Shown here one piece after another: positions 48,256-60,832 of a stretch of DNA of 64,000 nt. The first letter of the stretch is position 1. Each line of letters begins with the position of its first letter. The position numbers were made by a program, and so were the translations under genes. Below the pieces are notes generated by a model. That model searched no databases, was not told the origin of the DNA, and saw only the letters and a list, made by a program, of their open reading frames with translations. The DNA comes from Psychrobacter sp. PL19. Its GTDB lineage: Bacteria > Pseudomonadota > Gammaproteobacteria > Pseudomonadales > Moraxellaceae. The stretch lies in assembly GCF_017875835.1 (NCBI RefSeq), contig NZ_JAGING010000001.1:434001-498000 (forward strand). Reading direction: 5' to 3'.

Positions 48256-49760
48256 ATCCTAGTAATCCCGAGCAAAGTAAAAATTCACGTGTGTCTGATT
48301 CTAGCACAGATACTTCTAACACGGACAACAACACTGTGCAAAACAGCCTTTCATCAAATAGCCCTTCAAGTAGTCCAGGCCAACAAATGTGGGGTGGGCG
48401 CTTTAGTGAAGCGACCGATAGCTTTGTTGCCGCTTTTACCGCCTCCGTAGGTTTTGATCAACGCTTTGCCCGTCACGATATCGAAGGTTCAATCGCTCAT
48501 GCAACCATGCTCAGAGAGTGCGATATTTTGAGCGCTGATGATGTCGCCATTATTATTGACGGTCTAAAGCAAGTACTGGCTGAAATTGAAGCAGGCGAGT
48601 TCCAATGGTCGATTGCACTAGAAGATGTGCACATGAATGTTGAGTCGCGCTTGACTGATATCATAGGTCCAGTAGGTAAAAAACTACATACCGGACGTAG
48701 TCGTAACGATCAGGTCGCAACCGATATTCGCCTGTGGCTACGGGAAGAAACCGATAATATCATCGCGCTGTTGGTACGTTTGCAGAGCGGCTTATTAGAC
48801 TTGGCCGAGCAGCATACCGATACCATTATGCCGGGCTTTACCCATCTGCAAACTGCCCAGCCAGTCAGCTTTGGTCATCACGTGATGGCCTGGTTTGAGA
48901 TGTTATTCCGTGATACTGAACGCTTGGTCGACGCACGTCGCCGTATTAATCAGATGCCGCTTGGTAGCGCCGCTCTTGCGGGCACCACCTTTCCAATCGA
49001 CCGTACGATTACTGCCGAATTGCTTGGCTTCGAAGGCATTTGCCAAAACTCGCTTGATGCGGTATCCGATCGCGATTTCGCCATTGAGTTCACTGCAGCG
49101 GCTTCTATCTTAATGATGCATATGTCGCGCATGAGTGAAGAGATTATTCTATGGATGTCCGCACAATTTAACTTCGTACAGATACCAGATCGCTTTTGTA
49201 CCGGCTCATCCATCATGCCGCAAAAGAAAAATCCTGACGTGCCTGAACTGGTACGTGGTAAAGCAGCACGGGTATTCGGACAACTAATGACCTTATTGAG
49301 CTTGATGAAAAGTCAGCCGCTAGCCTACAATAAAGACAACCAGGAAGACAAAGAGCCGCTATTTGACTGCGTCGATACTTTAACGGGTTCGTTACTAGCC
49401 TTTGCTGATATGCTGCCAAATATTACGCCTAATAAAGAAAACATGCGCGCCGCAACCATGAAAGGCTATGCCACCGCCACCGACTTGGCTGATTACTTGG
49501 TACGCAATGGCGTGGCTTTCCGTGATGCCCATGAAGTGGTGGGTAATGCCGTTGCTTTGGGCATTAAAGAAGGTTTGGATTTGAGTGATCTGACCCTTGC
49601 GCAGTTGCAGTCATTTAGCGATGCCATCGGTGATGACGTGTTCGACTACTTAACATTAGAAGGGTCATTGGCAGCGCGTGACCATTTAGGTGGCACTGCG
49701 CCCAATCAAGTTAAGCAAGCGGTGAGCCGTGGACGTACCCGTTTAGAGGTGTTTGCTTAA
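48237..49760 (+). CDS. argH: Argininosuccinate lyase
   Basis: Last step of arginine synthesis, splitting argininosuccinate into arginine and fumarate. Motifs: [10 protein letters not shown] at the family start, [27 protein letters not shown], and the catalytic signature [16 protein letters not shown]. The frame begins with about 50 polar S/N-rich residues that are not part of the fold. The ATG at 48237 lacks a clear ribosome site, and the ATG at 48387 (MWGGRFSE) is an alternative. Divergent from the algZ-like gene, with a 19-bp overlap if the longest frames are used. Confidence 0.94.
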   Translation: MNANSSNPSNPEQSKNSRVSDSSTDTSNTDNNTVQNSLSSNSPSSSPGQQMWGGRFSEATDSFVAAFTASVGFDQRFARHDIEGSIAHATMLRECDILSADDVAIIIDGLKQVLAEIEAGEFQWSIALEDVHMNVESRLTDIIGPVGKKLHTGRSRNDQVATDIRLWLREETDNIIALLVRLQSGLLDLAEQHTDTIMPGFTHLQTAQPVSFGHHVMAWFEMLFRDTERLVDARRRINQMPLGSAALAGTTFPIDRTITAELLGFEGICQNSLDAVSDRDFAIEFTAAASILMMHMSRMSEEIILWMSAQFNFVQIPDRFCTGSSIMPQKKNPDVPELVRGKAARVFGQLMTLLSLMKSQPLAYNKDNQEDKEPLFDCVDTLTGSLLAFADMLPNITPNKENMRAATMKGYATATDLADYLVRNGVAFRDAHEVVGNAVALGIKEGLDLSDLTLAQLQSFSDAIGDDVFDYLTLEGSLAARDHLGGTAPNQVKQAVSRGRTRLEVFA

Positions 49761-49809
49761 TCTAGTATTTTTTATTAACTTGATAGCCTTCGCTGACTAC
49801 AGGATTAAT

Positions 49810-49842
49810 ATCAAAACACCCGCCATTGTTGCGGGTGTTTTT
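49810..49842 (+). terminator. Terminator after argH
   Basis: An 8-bp stem ACACCCGC/GCGGGTGT (49816-49823 with 49831-49838) with a 7-nt loop and a T run. Confidence 0.9.
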
Positions 49843-49885
49843 GTTACCATATTTAGATAGATTTGTAGTTACCCTTTATAAACCT

Positions 49886-49990
49886 GATACCCTTAAGCTT
49901 GATACCCTTAAGCTTGATACCCTTAAGCTTGATACCCTTAAGCTTGATACCCTTAAACCTAATACCCTTAAACCTAATACCCTTAAACCG
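49886..49990. repeat. 15-bp minisatellite downstream of argH
   Basis: Seven head-to-tail copies of a 15-base unit. The first four are identical (GATACCCTTAAGCTT) and the last three are a variant (AATACCCTTAAACCT). A degenerate unit precedes them. The frame running through it encodes only KLDTL repeats and is not a gene. Confidence 0.95.
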
Positions 49991-50061
49991 GTTAACACTC
50001 TCAAACCTATTAGTATTTGCTAAGTGCACTAAGACCTTTATCCTAGGTTAATAGCAAACTG

Positions 50062-50201
50062 CTATAGTTAAAATACCTTAAAAACGCTAGGGTACTGCTG
50101 CTATAAGCTTTTTGCAGCCTCTGTCTGCGTAGGCACAGCAAGCAAGAAAAACGTATGCCAGCAGTATGTTATGTATCGATATTACGTTTCATTGACTATA
50201 A
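50062..50201 (-). repeat. Palindromic intergenic repeat, type A, copy 3 (inverted)
   Basis: This is the reverse complement of copies 1 and 2 over 140 bp, with the inner inverted repeat and core hairpin kept and the outer ends slightly degraded. It ends 31 bases before the yggX start, so it lies in the yggX 5' region. Confidence 0.85.
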
Positions 50202-50232
50202 TATATTCAATATTAATAATAAGGAACAACTC

Positions 50233-50529
50233 ATGACCGAGAATTTCAATCCCCAGGCCAACACCGTATTTTGCCGTAAATATCAACAAGATTTACCTAA
50301 AATGGTGCACCCGCCCTTTCCGAACAAAAAAGGCCAAGAGCTACAAGAAACCGTGTCAGACCAAGCATGGAAAGAATGGCTTGAGCATCAAACCATGCTG
50401 ATTAACGAAAACCATTTGAGCATGATGGATCCTGCAGCCAAGAAGTTTTTGACAGAGCAACGTGATAAATTTTTGGATAATGAAAACTACGAACGTGCTC
50501 AGGGCTGGACCCCAGAAACCAAAGGCTAG
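50233..50529 (+). CDS. yggX: Probable Fe(2+)-trafficking protein YggX
   Basis: Small (98 residues) conserved protein linked to iron-sulfur cluster protection and repair. Signature: [13 protein letters not shown] near the start with the single conserved cysteine, [29 protein letters not shown] and the [13 protein letters not shown] end. I start at the ATG at 50233, which has AAGGA upstream; the open frame begins earlier at 50155 inside the repeat element. It converges on phoU with only 42 bp between them. Confidence 0.95.
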   Translation: MTENFNPQANTVFCRKYQQDLPKMVHPPFPNKKGQELQETVSDQAWKEWLEHQTMLINENHLSMMDPAAKKFLTEQRDKFLDNENYERAQGWTPETKG

Positions 50530-50571
50530 ACCAACGCTTAGAACAGAAAATGAAATGTAAAAAGCGAGGCG

Positions 50572-51294
50572 CTAGCCTACTTTGGTAGCGTCAATGGCTT
50601 GTTGTACTGTTTCAAAATCGCTATGGCGCACATCAGTGCCGCTACTGATATAAATCACTAACTCAGCAATATTACGAGCGTGATCACCAATGCGCTCAAG
50701 CGCTCGCAGTACCCACATCATATTAATCACCTGGCTCACCTGCCGCGGATCTTCCATGACATAAGTCATCAATGCCCGTATAGCAGATTGGTATTCAAAA
50801 TCTACATTGCCGTCACTGCGCATGACTTCAAAAGCACGCTCAGCTTGCAAATTTTCAAAGGCGGTTAACGCATTATGTAGCATCATACGTACCTGGTTAC
50901 TTAAATGTTGCACTTCGTGATAACAATAGGTATTGCTGCTATTATCAGCCGCCACTTGCTGTGCCATATGGGCAATTTTGGCAGCCTCATCGCCAATACG
51001 CTCGATATCCACCACGCCTTTACTAACCGCCATCACATAGCGTAAATCACGGGCAGCCGGTTGGCGCTTGGCAACCAACAGTAAAATATGCTCATCAATC
51101 TGCACTTCAAGCTGATTGACCGCACTGTCCTGCTCTACCACTTGATGCGCTAAATGTACGTCGCCTTCTATCAAGGCGTGCATCGCCTGCGCCACCTGCT
51201 TGCCCGCAAGTTCACCCATTTCTAAAAATAAGTCAGTGGTTTCCGTTAGGTCTTGGTTAAAGCTTTTGGAGGTATGTGACATTTGATTGGACAT
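50572..51294 (-). CDS. phoU: Phosphate-specific transport system accessory protein PhoU
   Basis: Negative regulator of the Pho response and of Pst transport. Two PhoU helical repeats, each with an acidic metal-site motif (ERIGDEAAKIAHM near residue 85 and ERIGDHARNIAEL near 205). I start at the ATG at 51294 (240 residues); the frame upstream to 51342 lies within repeat copy 4. Last gene of the pstSCAB-phoU cluster. Confidence 0.96.
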   Translation of the reverse strand: MSNQMSHTSKSFNQDLTETTDLFLEMGELAGKQVAQAMHALIEGDVHLAHQVVEQDSAVNQLEVQIDEHILLLVAKRQPAARDLRYVMAVSKGVVDIERIGDEAAKIAHMAQQVAADNSSNTYCYHEVQHLSNQVRMMLHNALTAFENLQAERAFEVMRSDGNVDFEYQSAIRALMTYVMEDPRQVSQVINMMWVLRALERIGDHARNIAELVIYISSGTDVRHSDFETVQQAIDATKVG

Positions 51295-51320
51295 AATAAA
51301 AGTCTCAGTAAAAACACGAT

Positions 51321-51477
51321 AAAAACTCAATGAAAAAGGCATATTTATGACACCCTGCTACTGCTATAATTTTTTCTTGCGTGCTGTTCGCAAGCGTGAC
51401 AGAGGCTGCAAAAAATTTATTCCAGTAGCCCAGTAGCCCAGTAGCATTGGGTCATTTTTAAACTGGATTAACTATAT
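51321..51477 (+). repeat. Palindromic intergenic repeat, type B, copy 4
   Basis: Shares the layout of type A: an inner inverted repeat, the AGAGGCTGCAAAAA block and the right end TTAACTATAT. The core differs and forms the hairpin CTTGCG-TGCTGTT-CGCAAG. It contains an 8-bp triplication (CAGTAGCC, 51423-51445). It lies between pstB and phoU, inside the predicted operon transcript. Confidence 0.75.
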
Positions 51478-51506
51478 AAGTAGAAAAACCATAATAAATA
51501 AGACTA

Positions 51507-52424
<918 letters not shown>

Positions 52425-52500
52425 GGTCATGTTCCTTATTATCTTTAATATGAAATTCTTTAATGTGAAATACAGTCAGTTCAAAATAAAAGAGAGTCAC

Positions 52501-52614
52501 TTATAGCAACGTGCCACTGGTATAAATTTTTCTGGCGTGCTGTTCGCAAGCGTGACAGAGGCTGCAAAAAATTCATTCCAGTGACCCTGTGCCGTTTCTA
52601 AATTAAATATATAA
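52501..52614 (+). repeat. Palindromic intergenic repeat, type B, copy 5
   Basis: Same type-B core as copy 4 (GCGTGCTGTTCGCAAGCGTG, then AGAGGCTGCAAAAAATT) inside an inverted repeat CACTGG / CCAGTG (52515-52520 with 52578-52583). It lies between pstA and pstB in the operon transcript and is shorter than the other copies. Confidence 0.75.
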
Positions 52615-52634
52615 GTTAAGAAATTAGGTAAGTA

Positions 52635-53528
52635 TTAGTTATATTCCTTTGCACCAATGTAGCGTGCGGCTACGTTCAAAGTGAGCACAGTCAAAGTAAT
52701 TAATAGTGCGGCTGCCCATGCTAAGGTATGCCAGTTGTCATAAGGGCTCATGGCAAATTGATAAATAGTATTGGGCATATTACCCATCGCGTTGCCCATA
52801 TCTAAGCTGAAATATTGATTGTTCAAAGCAGTAAATAACAAAGGTGCCGTCTCGCCCGTGATACGCGCAAATGCTAATAATATGCCAGTGGTTAGGCCGG
52901 CCCTTGCGGCTTTAACGGTGACGCCCAGCACCAACTTCCATTTTGGTGTTCCTAGTGCATAAGCCGCTTCACGTAAAGTATTGGGCACCAGTAGCAGCAT
53001 ACTTTCGGTGGTTCTTACCACCACCGGAATGACAATTAAGGCCAACGCACAGGCACCTGCCCAGCCAGAAAAGCTATAATTTTTGACCAATAATGCGTAG
53101 ATGAACAGACCAATTACAATCGATGGTGCAGATAATAAAATATCATTTAAAAAACGTATGACTTGTCCCAGCCAATTACCATGAGAGAATTCTGCTAAAT
53201 AAATCCCTGCTAGCATGCCAATCGGCGCCCCGATGAACAGTCCAGTACTGGCAATCATTAGCGAGCCGACGATGACGTTACGCAAACCACCATCAGTCAT
53301 CGGCGGCGGCGTATCAGCCGTAAATACTGGCATCTGCACCAGACCGCTAAACCCTTCAATACCCAAAGTAATCAAAATCCATGACAGCCAAAACAAGCCA
53401 AATATCATGGCTGAAGCCGCAAAACCCAGCCCTACCTTATTCCATAGCCTACGGCGGCGATATAGACCTTGGTCACTGGCCATAATGGGCTTAGTCGAGG
53501 CTGAAGTAATGGCAGACAATGCGGTCAT
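52635..53528 (-). CDS. pstA: Phosphate ABC transporter permease PstA
   Basis: Inner-membrane permease with six predicted helices. Includes the EAA-type loop (TLREAAYALGTPKWKLVLGVTVKAARAGL) that contacts PstB, and the typical start FWLSWILITLGIEGF. Length 297. 119 bp after pstC. Confidence 0.95.
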   Translation of the reverse strand: MTALSAITSASTKPIMASDQGLYRRRRLWNKVGLGFAASAMIFGLFWLSWILITLGIEGFSGLVQMPVFTADTPPPMTDGGLRNVIVGSLMIASTGLFIGAPIGMLAGIYLAEFSHGNWLGQVIRFLNDILLSAPSIVIGLFIYALLVKNYSFSGWAGACALALIVIPVVVRTTESMLLLVPNTLREAAYALGTPKWKLVLGVTVKAARAGLTTGILLAFARITGETAPLLFTALNNQYFSLDMGNAMGNMPNTIYQFAMSPYDNWHTLAWAAALLITLTVLTLNVAARYIGAKEYN

Positions 53529-53647
53529 GCAGCAGATTCCTTGTTATTTTTAACCTTCTAGGCTTTTTATATGACGATTTTCTATGGTACGTTTGAATGT
53601 GGATGCCTACGCTAAGATGGCAAAGCTACTTTTAAAATATCCAAAAC

Positions 53648-54604
53648 TTACTGTCCAGCGCGCTTATCCATGCCGCGTAGTAATAATCGCGAAATGCTTA
53701 GAACGATAAAGGTAATCATAAATAATATTAGTCCTAAATGTAGCAACGCCGATAGATGCAGCGGATCAGATGCTTCAGCGAATTCGTTAGCCAACGCTGA
53801 GGTGATAGAGACCCCTGAAGCAAACATACTGGGACTAATATTAAAAGTATTGCCAATCAAAAACGTCACGGCCATGGTTTCACCCAGTGCACGCCCTAAC
53901 CCTAAGATGATGCCGCCGACCACACCCGCCTTGGTGTACGGTAAGACAATCTTGAACATTACCTCCCACGTGGTAGCGCCCATGCCGTATGCAGATTCTT
54001 TCAGCAGCGCCGGTACGACCGCAAATACGTCGCGCATAGTGGCGGCAATAAAAGGAATGATCATAATGGCGAGTACTAAGGAAGCGGTAAATAAGCCAAT
54101 ACCCATCGGGACACCGACGAACAGCTTGCCGATGATTGGTAGACCACCTAGATTCTCTGTCAGCCATGGCTGGATATGATTACCAAAGAAAGGGGCAAAT
54201 ACAAACAATCCCCACATACCGTAAATAATAGAAGGAATACCTGCTAATAGCTCGATGGCAATGCCTAGCGGCTTTTTGAGAAATGGTGGACACAGTTCAG
54301 TCAAAAATATCGCAATACCAAAGCTGATAGGAACCGCTATAACCAGTGCCATGGCTGAGGTGACCAAGGTGCCGTAAATTGGCGCTAAAGCCCCGTATTC
54401 GTTCGCGACCGGGTCCCAATTGTTGCTGGTATAAAAATCCAGCCCAAACGCCTGCATACTTGGCCAAGCACCAATAACCAGCGACAATAAAATTGCCCCT
54501 AAGCTTAACAACACAAAGAGTGCCGCCACTTTGGTAGTGTTGACAAATATTGCATCCCAACGTTTCTGTTTGTTCAGTTGTGTCTGCAAATTAAATCCTG
54601 CCAT
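53648..54604 (-). CDS. pstC: Phosphate ABC transporter permease PstC
   Basis: Partner permease of PstA with six helices. The EAA loop is [28 protein letters not shown], followed by [12 protein letters not shown]. The start is the ATG at 54604, preceded by GAGGTG; the GTG at 54610 is an alternative. Between pstS and pstC lies a strong hairpin (54666-54701). Confidence 0.95.
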   Translation of the reverse strand: MAGFNLQTQLNKQKRWDAIFVNTTKVAALFVLLSLGAILLSLVIGAWPSMQAFGLDFYTSNNWDPVANEYGALAPIYGTLVTSAMALVIAVPISFGIAIFLTELCPPFLKKPLGIAIELLAGIPSIIYGMWGLFVFAPFFGNHIQPWLTENLGGLPIIGKLFVGVPMGIGLFTASLVLAIMIIPFIAATMRDVFAVVPALLKESAYGMGATTWEVMFKIVLPYTKAGVVGGIILGLGRALGETMAVTFLIGNTFNISPSMFASGVSITSALANEFAEASDPLHLSALLHLGLILFMITFIVLSISRLLLRGMDKRAGQ

Positions 54605-54665
54605 GACCACCTCAATAGTTGCTTTAATAGGTGTGATTTGGATATAAACAATTTAGATATGAGCG

Positions 54666-54701
54666 ACGCCTATGATCTGCTTATCAGCAAACCATAGGCG
54701 T
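54666..54701 (-). promoter_or_regulatory. Stable hairpin between pstS and pstC
   Basis: A 9-bp stem (54666-54674 with 54693-54701) encloses a nested 4-bp stem TGCT/AGCA. No T run follows on the minus strand, so it is unlikely to be a full terminator. It could protect the 3' end of pstS mRNA, giving more binding protein than permease. Confidence 0.6.
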
Positions 54702-54723
54702 GTGCGAAGGTACGTTGTTACTA

Positions 54724-55878
54724 TTACTGCGGGGTATATACCGGCTTACCGTCTTTGCCCACTACTTGCTGCCAGCTGTCTTTGAATAAAGCAACAGCGG
54801 TATCAGAAAACGGGACATAATCAAGCGCAGTTGCTGCATCATCACCTTGATCATAAGCCCAGCTAAAGAAGTTCAGTACGCCAGCAACTTGCTTGGGATC
54901 TTGCGGCTGCTTATGTACTAAAATAAAGGTTGCAGCGGCAATCGGCCATGCCTCGGCAGTTTCAGAGTTGGTAATAACCTTATAAAAGCCTGCTTGCTGT
55001 GCCCAATCAATATCGCCAGCGGCGGCAAAGCTTTCTATAGAAGGTTGTACGAAATTACCAGCGGCATTCTTGAGTGCCACATGTGACATATTGTTTTGTT
55101 TGGCATAAGCGTATTCAACATAGCCAATTGCATTGTCCATTCGGTTGACATAGCTTGCTACGCCTTCGTTACCCTTACCTGCCGCACCACGATCAGAAGT
55201 TGGCCATTTAACAGTCTTGTCGACCCCCACATTATTTTTCCAATCGGGAGATACTTTGGCTAAATAATCAGTAAAGTTGAAAGTCGTCCCTGAGCCATCT
55301 GAGCGAAATACGGTAGTAATGGGACTGTCCGGCAGGCTTAAATCTGGATTCAACTGCACGATAGCAGGATCGTTCCACTTGCTGATGTTACCCAAATAGA
55401 TATCGGCTAGCATTTTGCCATCGAGCTTTAATGCACCAGGCTCTATGCCTTTAATATTAACCACTGGCACCACGCCGCCAATGACCATTGGGAATTGAAT
55501 TAGACCTTCTTTCGTTAATTCTTCTGGCGTCATTGGCGCATCTGAAGCACCAAAATCAACAGTACCTGCGACTATCTGCTTAATACCACCTGACGAGCCA
55601 ATAGATTGATAATTGACTTGCCCACCGGTAGCACCGTTGTAATCGGCTGACCATTTGGCGTATATAGGCTGTGGAAACGACGCACCGGCGCCAGTGATAT
55701 TCATGGATACTTGATCGCTACTAGCAGAGCTAGCGTTATTTGATCCGCTACTATCAGCACTATTATTCGCGGCTGCGCTACTGTCAGTCGCGGGTGCTAC
55801 AGCGGTGTCGGTTGATTTATCACATGCCGTAAGCACTAAGGTACAACTGACGGCCACTGCTAATAATGAATAACGCAT
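54724..55878 (-). CDS. pstS: Phosphate-binding lipoprotein PstS
   Basis: Periplasmic phosphate receptor. Lipoprotein signal with lipobox LVLTAC (Cys about residue 19), a ~35-residue S/A/N-rich linker, then the phosphate-binding fold: ITGAGASFPQPIYAKWSADY, the SIGSSGGIKQI loop, DFGASDAPM and the VFRSDGSGTTFNF ligand segment. Length 384. AGGAG precedes the ATG. First gene of the pst operon, behind a Pho box. Confidence 0.96.
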   Translation of the reverse strand: MRYSLLAVAVSCTLVLTACDKSTDTAVAPATDSSAAANNSADSSGSNNASSASSDQVSMNITGAGASFPQPIYAKWSADYNGATGGQVNYQSIGSSGGIKQIVAGTVDFGASDAPMTPEELTKEGLIQFPMVIGGVVPVVNIKGIEPGALKLDGKMLADIYLGNISKWNDPAIVQLNPDLSLPDSPITTVFRSDGSGTTFNFTDYLAKVSPDWKNNVGVDKTVKWPTSDRGAAGKGNEGVASYVNRMDNAIGYVEYAYAKQNNMSHVALKNAAGNFVQPSIESFAAAGDIDWAQQAGFYKVITNSETAEAWPIAAATFILVHKQPQDPKQVAGVLNFFSWAYDQGDDAATALDYVPFSDTAVALFKDSWQQVVGKDGKPVYTPQ

Positions 55879-55965
55879 ATAAGACTCCTGAAGTATGACA
55901 ACTGCAAAGGTTTAATAACTGCACTAGATAGTATGATCCCTGACATGCGTTGCAGTGTGCCAAGC

Positions 55966-55987
55966 TTTGATGACAGTTTGATGACAA
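55966..55987 (-). promoter_or_regulatory. Pho box (PhoB binding site) for pst operon
   Basis: On the minus strand the site reads TTGTCAT-CAAA-CTGTCAT-CAAA, two 7-base repeats separated by 4 bases. This matches the PhoB consensus CTGTCAT-N4-CTGTCAT with one mismatch. It lies about 90 bp ahead of pstS. No phoB or phoR is in the window. Confidence 0.9.
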
Positions 55988-56252
55988 CCGTAATAGCAAC
56001 TGTAAAAAAACAATAACCATCAAGTTAGAAGATTTTTGCTGTGACTAAACCCGTTTTTAATAACCAGTCTAAAATTGCATAGCACTGAATGGTATGACTA
56101 AACTGAATGGTATGACTAAACAGTAGGGCTAAACAGTAGGAATAGAATATTTTAAGGAAGTAACACAGCCTGAGAGGATTTTTTATAAGACTAAATATCA
56201 TTAGCAGTCATAGCAGAAGTTTGTTAGTATAAAGTTGATTTACAACACTGAC
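55988..56252. other. Divergent spacer pstS/thiC with short tandem repeats
   Basis: AT-rich, without a gene. It contains two copies of an 18-bp unit (56083-56118) followed by about two copies of a 12-bp unit (56119-56142). The thiC promoter must lie just before 56253. Confidence 0.6.
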
Positions 56253-56360
56253 AGACTCGGGGTGCGATGTATCAATGACTGATTTATAAGCAGTCATTAA
56301 TACATCGCTGAGAGATCACCCGCCGAACCTGATGCGGTTAGTACCGACGCAGGGAAGTCT
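56253..56360 (+). ncRNA. TPP riboswitch (THI element) upstream of thiC
   Basis: All conserved blocks are present: ACTCGGGGTGC, GCTGAGAGATCACCC, GAACCTGATGCGGTTAGTACC and GCAGGGAAGT. P1 closes as AGACT (56253-56257) with AGTCT (56356-56360). P3 is extended, GATGTAT/ATACATC continuing into AATGACTG/CAGTCATT. Binding of thiamine pyrophosphate would repress thiC. Confidence 0.96.
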
Positions 56361-58663
<2,303 letters not shown>

Positions 58664-58709
58664 AGCTTTATAGAAGGCACTTCATCTAGTCAGTAAACGT
58701 TATTTCAGT

Positions 58710-58750
58710 ATAAAAAAGCCCCGCTATTTAAGTAGCGGGGCTTTTTTATA
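58710..58750. terminator. Bidirectional terminator thiC/fda
   Basis: A 15-bp stem including the A/T runs (58712-58726 with 58733-58747) and a 6-nt loop. Confidence 0.92.
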
Positions 58751-58778
58751 CTTCTAAAGTATTTTTAACTTTTTAAAC

Positions 58779-59669
58779 TTAAACCTTCGACGCCTGATAA
58801 ATCTCATCAATCGAGGTATTGATAGTATCAGCGAAGTCTTTATCACTTTGCTGTTTGCTCAAGCCTTCAGTAAAGGCACGTGAGAAACTGGCAATCATAC
58901 CTGGATTTTTCTTGAGCTTAGCGCAAGCGTCATTACGGCTATAACCACCAGATAAAGCCACTACTTTAAGCACTTTTGGGTGGTCAATCAGCTCTTGGTA
59001 AAACCCAGCTTCTTCAGGCAAGGTCAGCTTAAGCATCACCTGTTTGTCATCAGCCAAACGCTCAAGATTATGTAAGATATTGGTTTTAAGTATCAGCTCG
59101 CAGTCATGCTTTTTGGTACTGTTGATATCAACTTCTGGTTCGACGATGGGCATCAGACCCTTTGAGATAATTTGCTTAGCGACATCAAATTGCTGCTGTA
59201 CGACTAACTCAATCCCATCAATATTTGGTTCATAAATGACCGAGCGCATCTTAGTACCAAATACTGGATAGTTCTTAGCTTTATCTAGTAATAAATCTAA
59301 ATTAGGCATCGGACGCATCACTTGTACGCCGCTCATGTGTTCTGCTAGACCTTTATCTACCTTTAAGAACGGTACAATATTCTTGTCTTCCCATAGATAA
59401 TTAGCAGTCGGCTTACCATCGACTTCACGCTCCATAGTGTCTTCAAATAAGATCGCACCAAGGACTCGCTCGTTATCAAAGCACTCGCACGTCATAATCC
59501 GGGCGCGCATTTCATGAACCAAACCAAACATGACTTCATCATTGTCGTAGGCATCACCGGTTACGCCATAAGTCTCTAACGCTTTTGGGGTACTGCCACC
59601 ACTTTGGTCGAGCGCTGCGATGAATCCTGAGCCATTTTTTATACGTTGTAATTGCTGTTGATATTCCAT
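58779..59669 (-). CDS. fda: Fructose-bisphosphate aldolase class I
   Basis: Schiff-base aldolase of glycolysis/gluconeogenesis, short bacterial type (296 residues). Start region NGSGFIAALDQSGGSTPKAL, then EDTMEREVDGKP, FLKVDKGL, GLMPIVEPEVDIN, LKLTLPEE (with the likely Schiff-base lysine) and VVALSGGYSRNDACAKL. It is the metal-independent type resembling the Staphylococcus enzyme rather than the usual class II FbaA. Monocistronic, with a terminator shared with thiC. Confidence 0.93.
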   Translation of the reverse strand: MEYQQQLQRIKNGSGFIAALDQSGGSTPKALETYGVTGDAYDNDEVMFGLVHEMRARIMTCECFDNERVLGAILFEDTMEREVDGKPTANYLWEDKNIVPFLKVDKGLAEHMSGVQVMRPMPNLDLLLDKAKNYPVFGTKMRSVIYEPNIDGIELVVQQQFDVAKQIISKGLMPIVEPEVDINSTKKHDCELILKTNILHNLERLADDKQVMLKLTLPEEAGFYQELIDHPKVLKVVALSGGYSRNDACAKLKKNPGMIASFSRAFTEGLSKQQSDKDFADTINTSIDEIYQASKV

Positions 59670-59792
59670 TGAACGAGCGTCCTATTTTTATTAATAAAGA
59701 TCAAATGTTACAAAGTTAAACGGTTGTTTGTCAGTTTTTACGAGCTTGGCCGTTTGTAGATAACCTTACCATAGGACACGCGCAGTGCCTAT

Positions 59793-59840
59793 ATATGATA
59801 AGTTAAAGATATGATAAGTTAAAGATATGATAAGTTAAAG
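59793..59840. repeat. 16-bp tandem repeat between fda and the EamA gene
   Basis: Three perfect copies of a 16-base unit, ATATGATAAGTTAAAG, at 59793, 59809 and 59825. It is non-coding and lies between the EamA gene and the fda start. Confidence 0.95.
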
Positions 59841-59887
59841 AAGCTAAATTTAAGAAATGATAAAAACTTACCTTTATATTAAAACCA

Positions 59888-60832
59888 TCAAGCTAAAAAT
59901 AGCACTACGACACAGCTCATTGCTAATAATAGTCCTAGCACATTAATACGGTTGAGCGACTCTTTGAATACGCCCACTCCGATTAAGGTCGCCACAGCGA
60001 TAACGCCAACGTTCATACCGGTAAAGACAATACTGGGCGACTCAGACAATACTTGGTGCGCACGAATATAAGCATAAATATTACCCATGTTTAACGCACC
60101 TAGTAATAATCCTGCTATCAAAGCTCGAGCTTGCCAGCGCACACGGGTAATAAGTAAATAAACCAATAGCAACAAGCCTGCCAAGCCAAAACTGACAAAT
60201 AACGTCAGTGGAAATGCAGCACCTTGTTTAGCAACCTGTTTGAATAAAATGTCGATAATACCGTAGCCTACCCACACGCCAAACAGCCACAGAGGCGTGC
60301 GAAGTACATTTTTATTGATCCCATTATTAGACGGGTTATTGATACTGGTATTGTTTGTACCGGCACTACTCAAGTTTGCACCATTCATATTTACACTAGC
60401 AGTATCATTAACAGTAGCTGGCTGCTGCGGGCGATAAACCAGTGCCCCAAGCGCTAAAAACCCTAAAGCCAAGCCAAAAATACGCGTGCCCGTTAATACT
60501 TCACCAAATAAGATAAACGCAGCGATAATAGGGATAATCAATGACAAGCGTTGGGCCGCATCAGTGGCGACCATACCGACCGCTGCAATGGCTCGACCAA
60601 GAATCACGAATACCGCTGGTAATAGTACCCCAAGTGCAATGATAATAGCCCAGGCACCGCCAAGCTCAGCGACACCACTAAGCTCAGGTTTGAGCAGTAG
60701 CCAAGTCAGCAAAAAGGCCACCGGATAGCCGGCAACAATGGTTTGGCGGATATCTATATTTTGTTGTCTTAATACCTTAAGCAGTACAGAGACGGCAACA
60801 CTGCATAGCACCGCAATCGTTAAATACATCAT
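59888..60832 (-). CDS. EamA/DMT-family transporter
   Basis: About ten hydrophobic helices arranged as two EamA-like halves, split by a polar N/S-rich loop near residues 140-170 (PATVNDTASVNMNGANLSSA). Helix 3-4 motif AAVGMVATDAAQRLSLIIP and late VFTGMNVGVIAVATLIGVGVFKE are typical of drug/metabolite transporters. Substrate unknown. AAGG lies before the ATG; an ATG one codon later is also possible. Confidence 0.85.
   Translation of the reverse strand: MMYLTIAVLCSVAVSVLLKVLRQQNIDIRQTIVAGYPVAFLLTWLLLKPELSGVAELGGAWAIIIALGVLLPAVFVILGRAIAAVGMVATDAAQRLSLIIPIIAAFILFGEVLTGTRIFGLALGFLALGALVYRPQQPATVNDTASVNMNGANLSSAGTNNTSINNPSNNGINKNVLRTPLWLFGVWVGYGIIDILFKQVAKQGAAFPLTLFVSFGLAGLLLLVYLLITRVRWQARALIAGLLLGALNMGNIYAYIRAHQVLSESPSIVFTGMNVGVIAVATLIGVGVFKESLNRINVLGLLLAMSCVVVLFLA

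Noticed and set aside
49886..49990. Possible CRISPR array
   Set aside because: Units are contiguous without spacers, and no cas genes are near, so it is a minisatellite.
49826..50023. 65-codon frame downstream of argH
   Set aside because: It is produced by the 15-bp minisatellite (KLDTL repeats) and starts inside the argH terminator.
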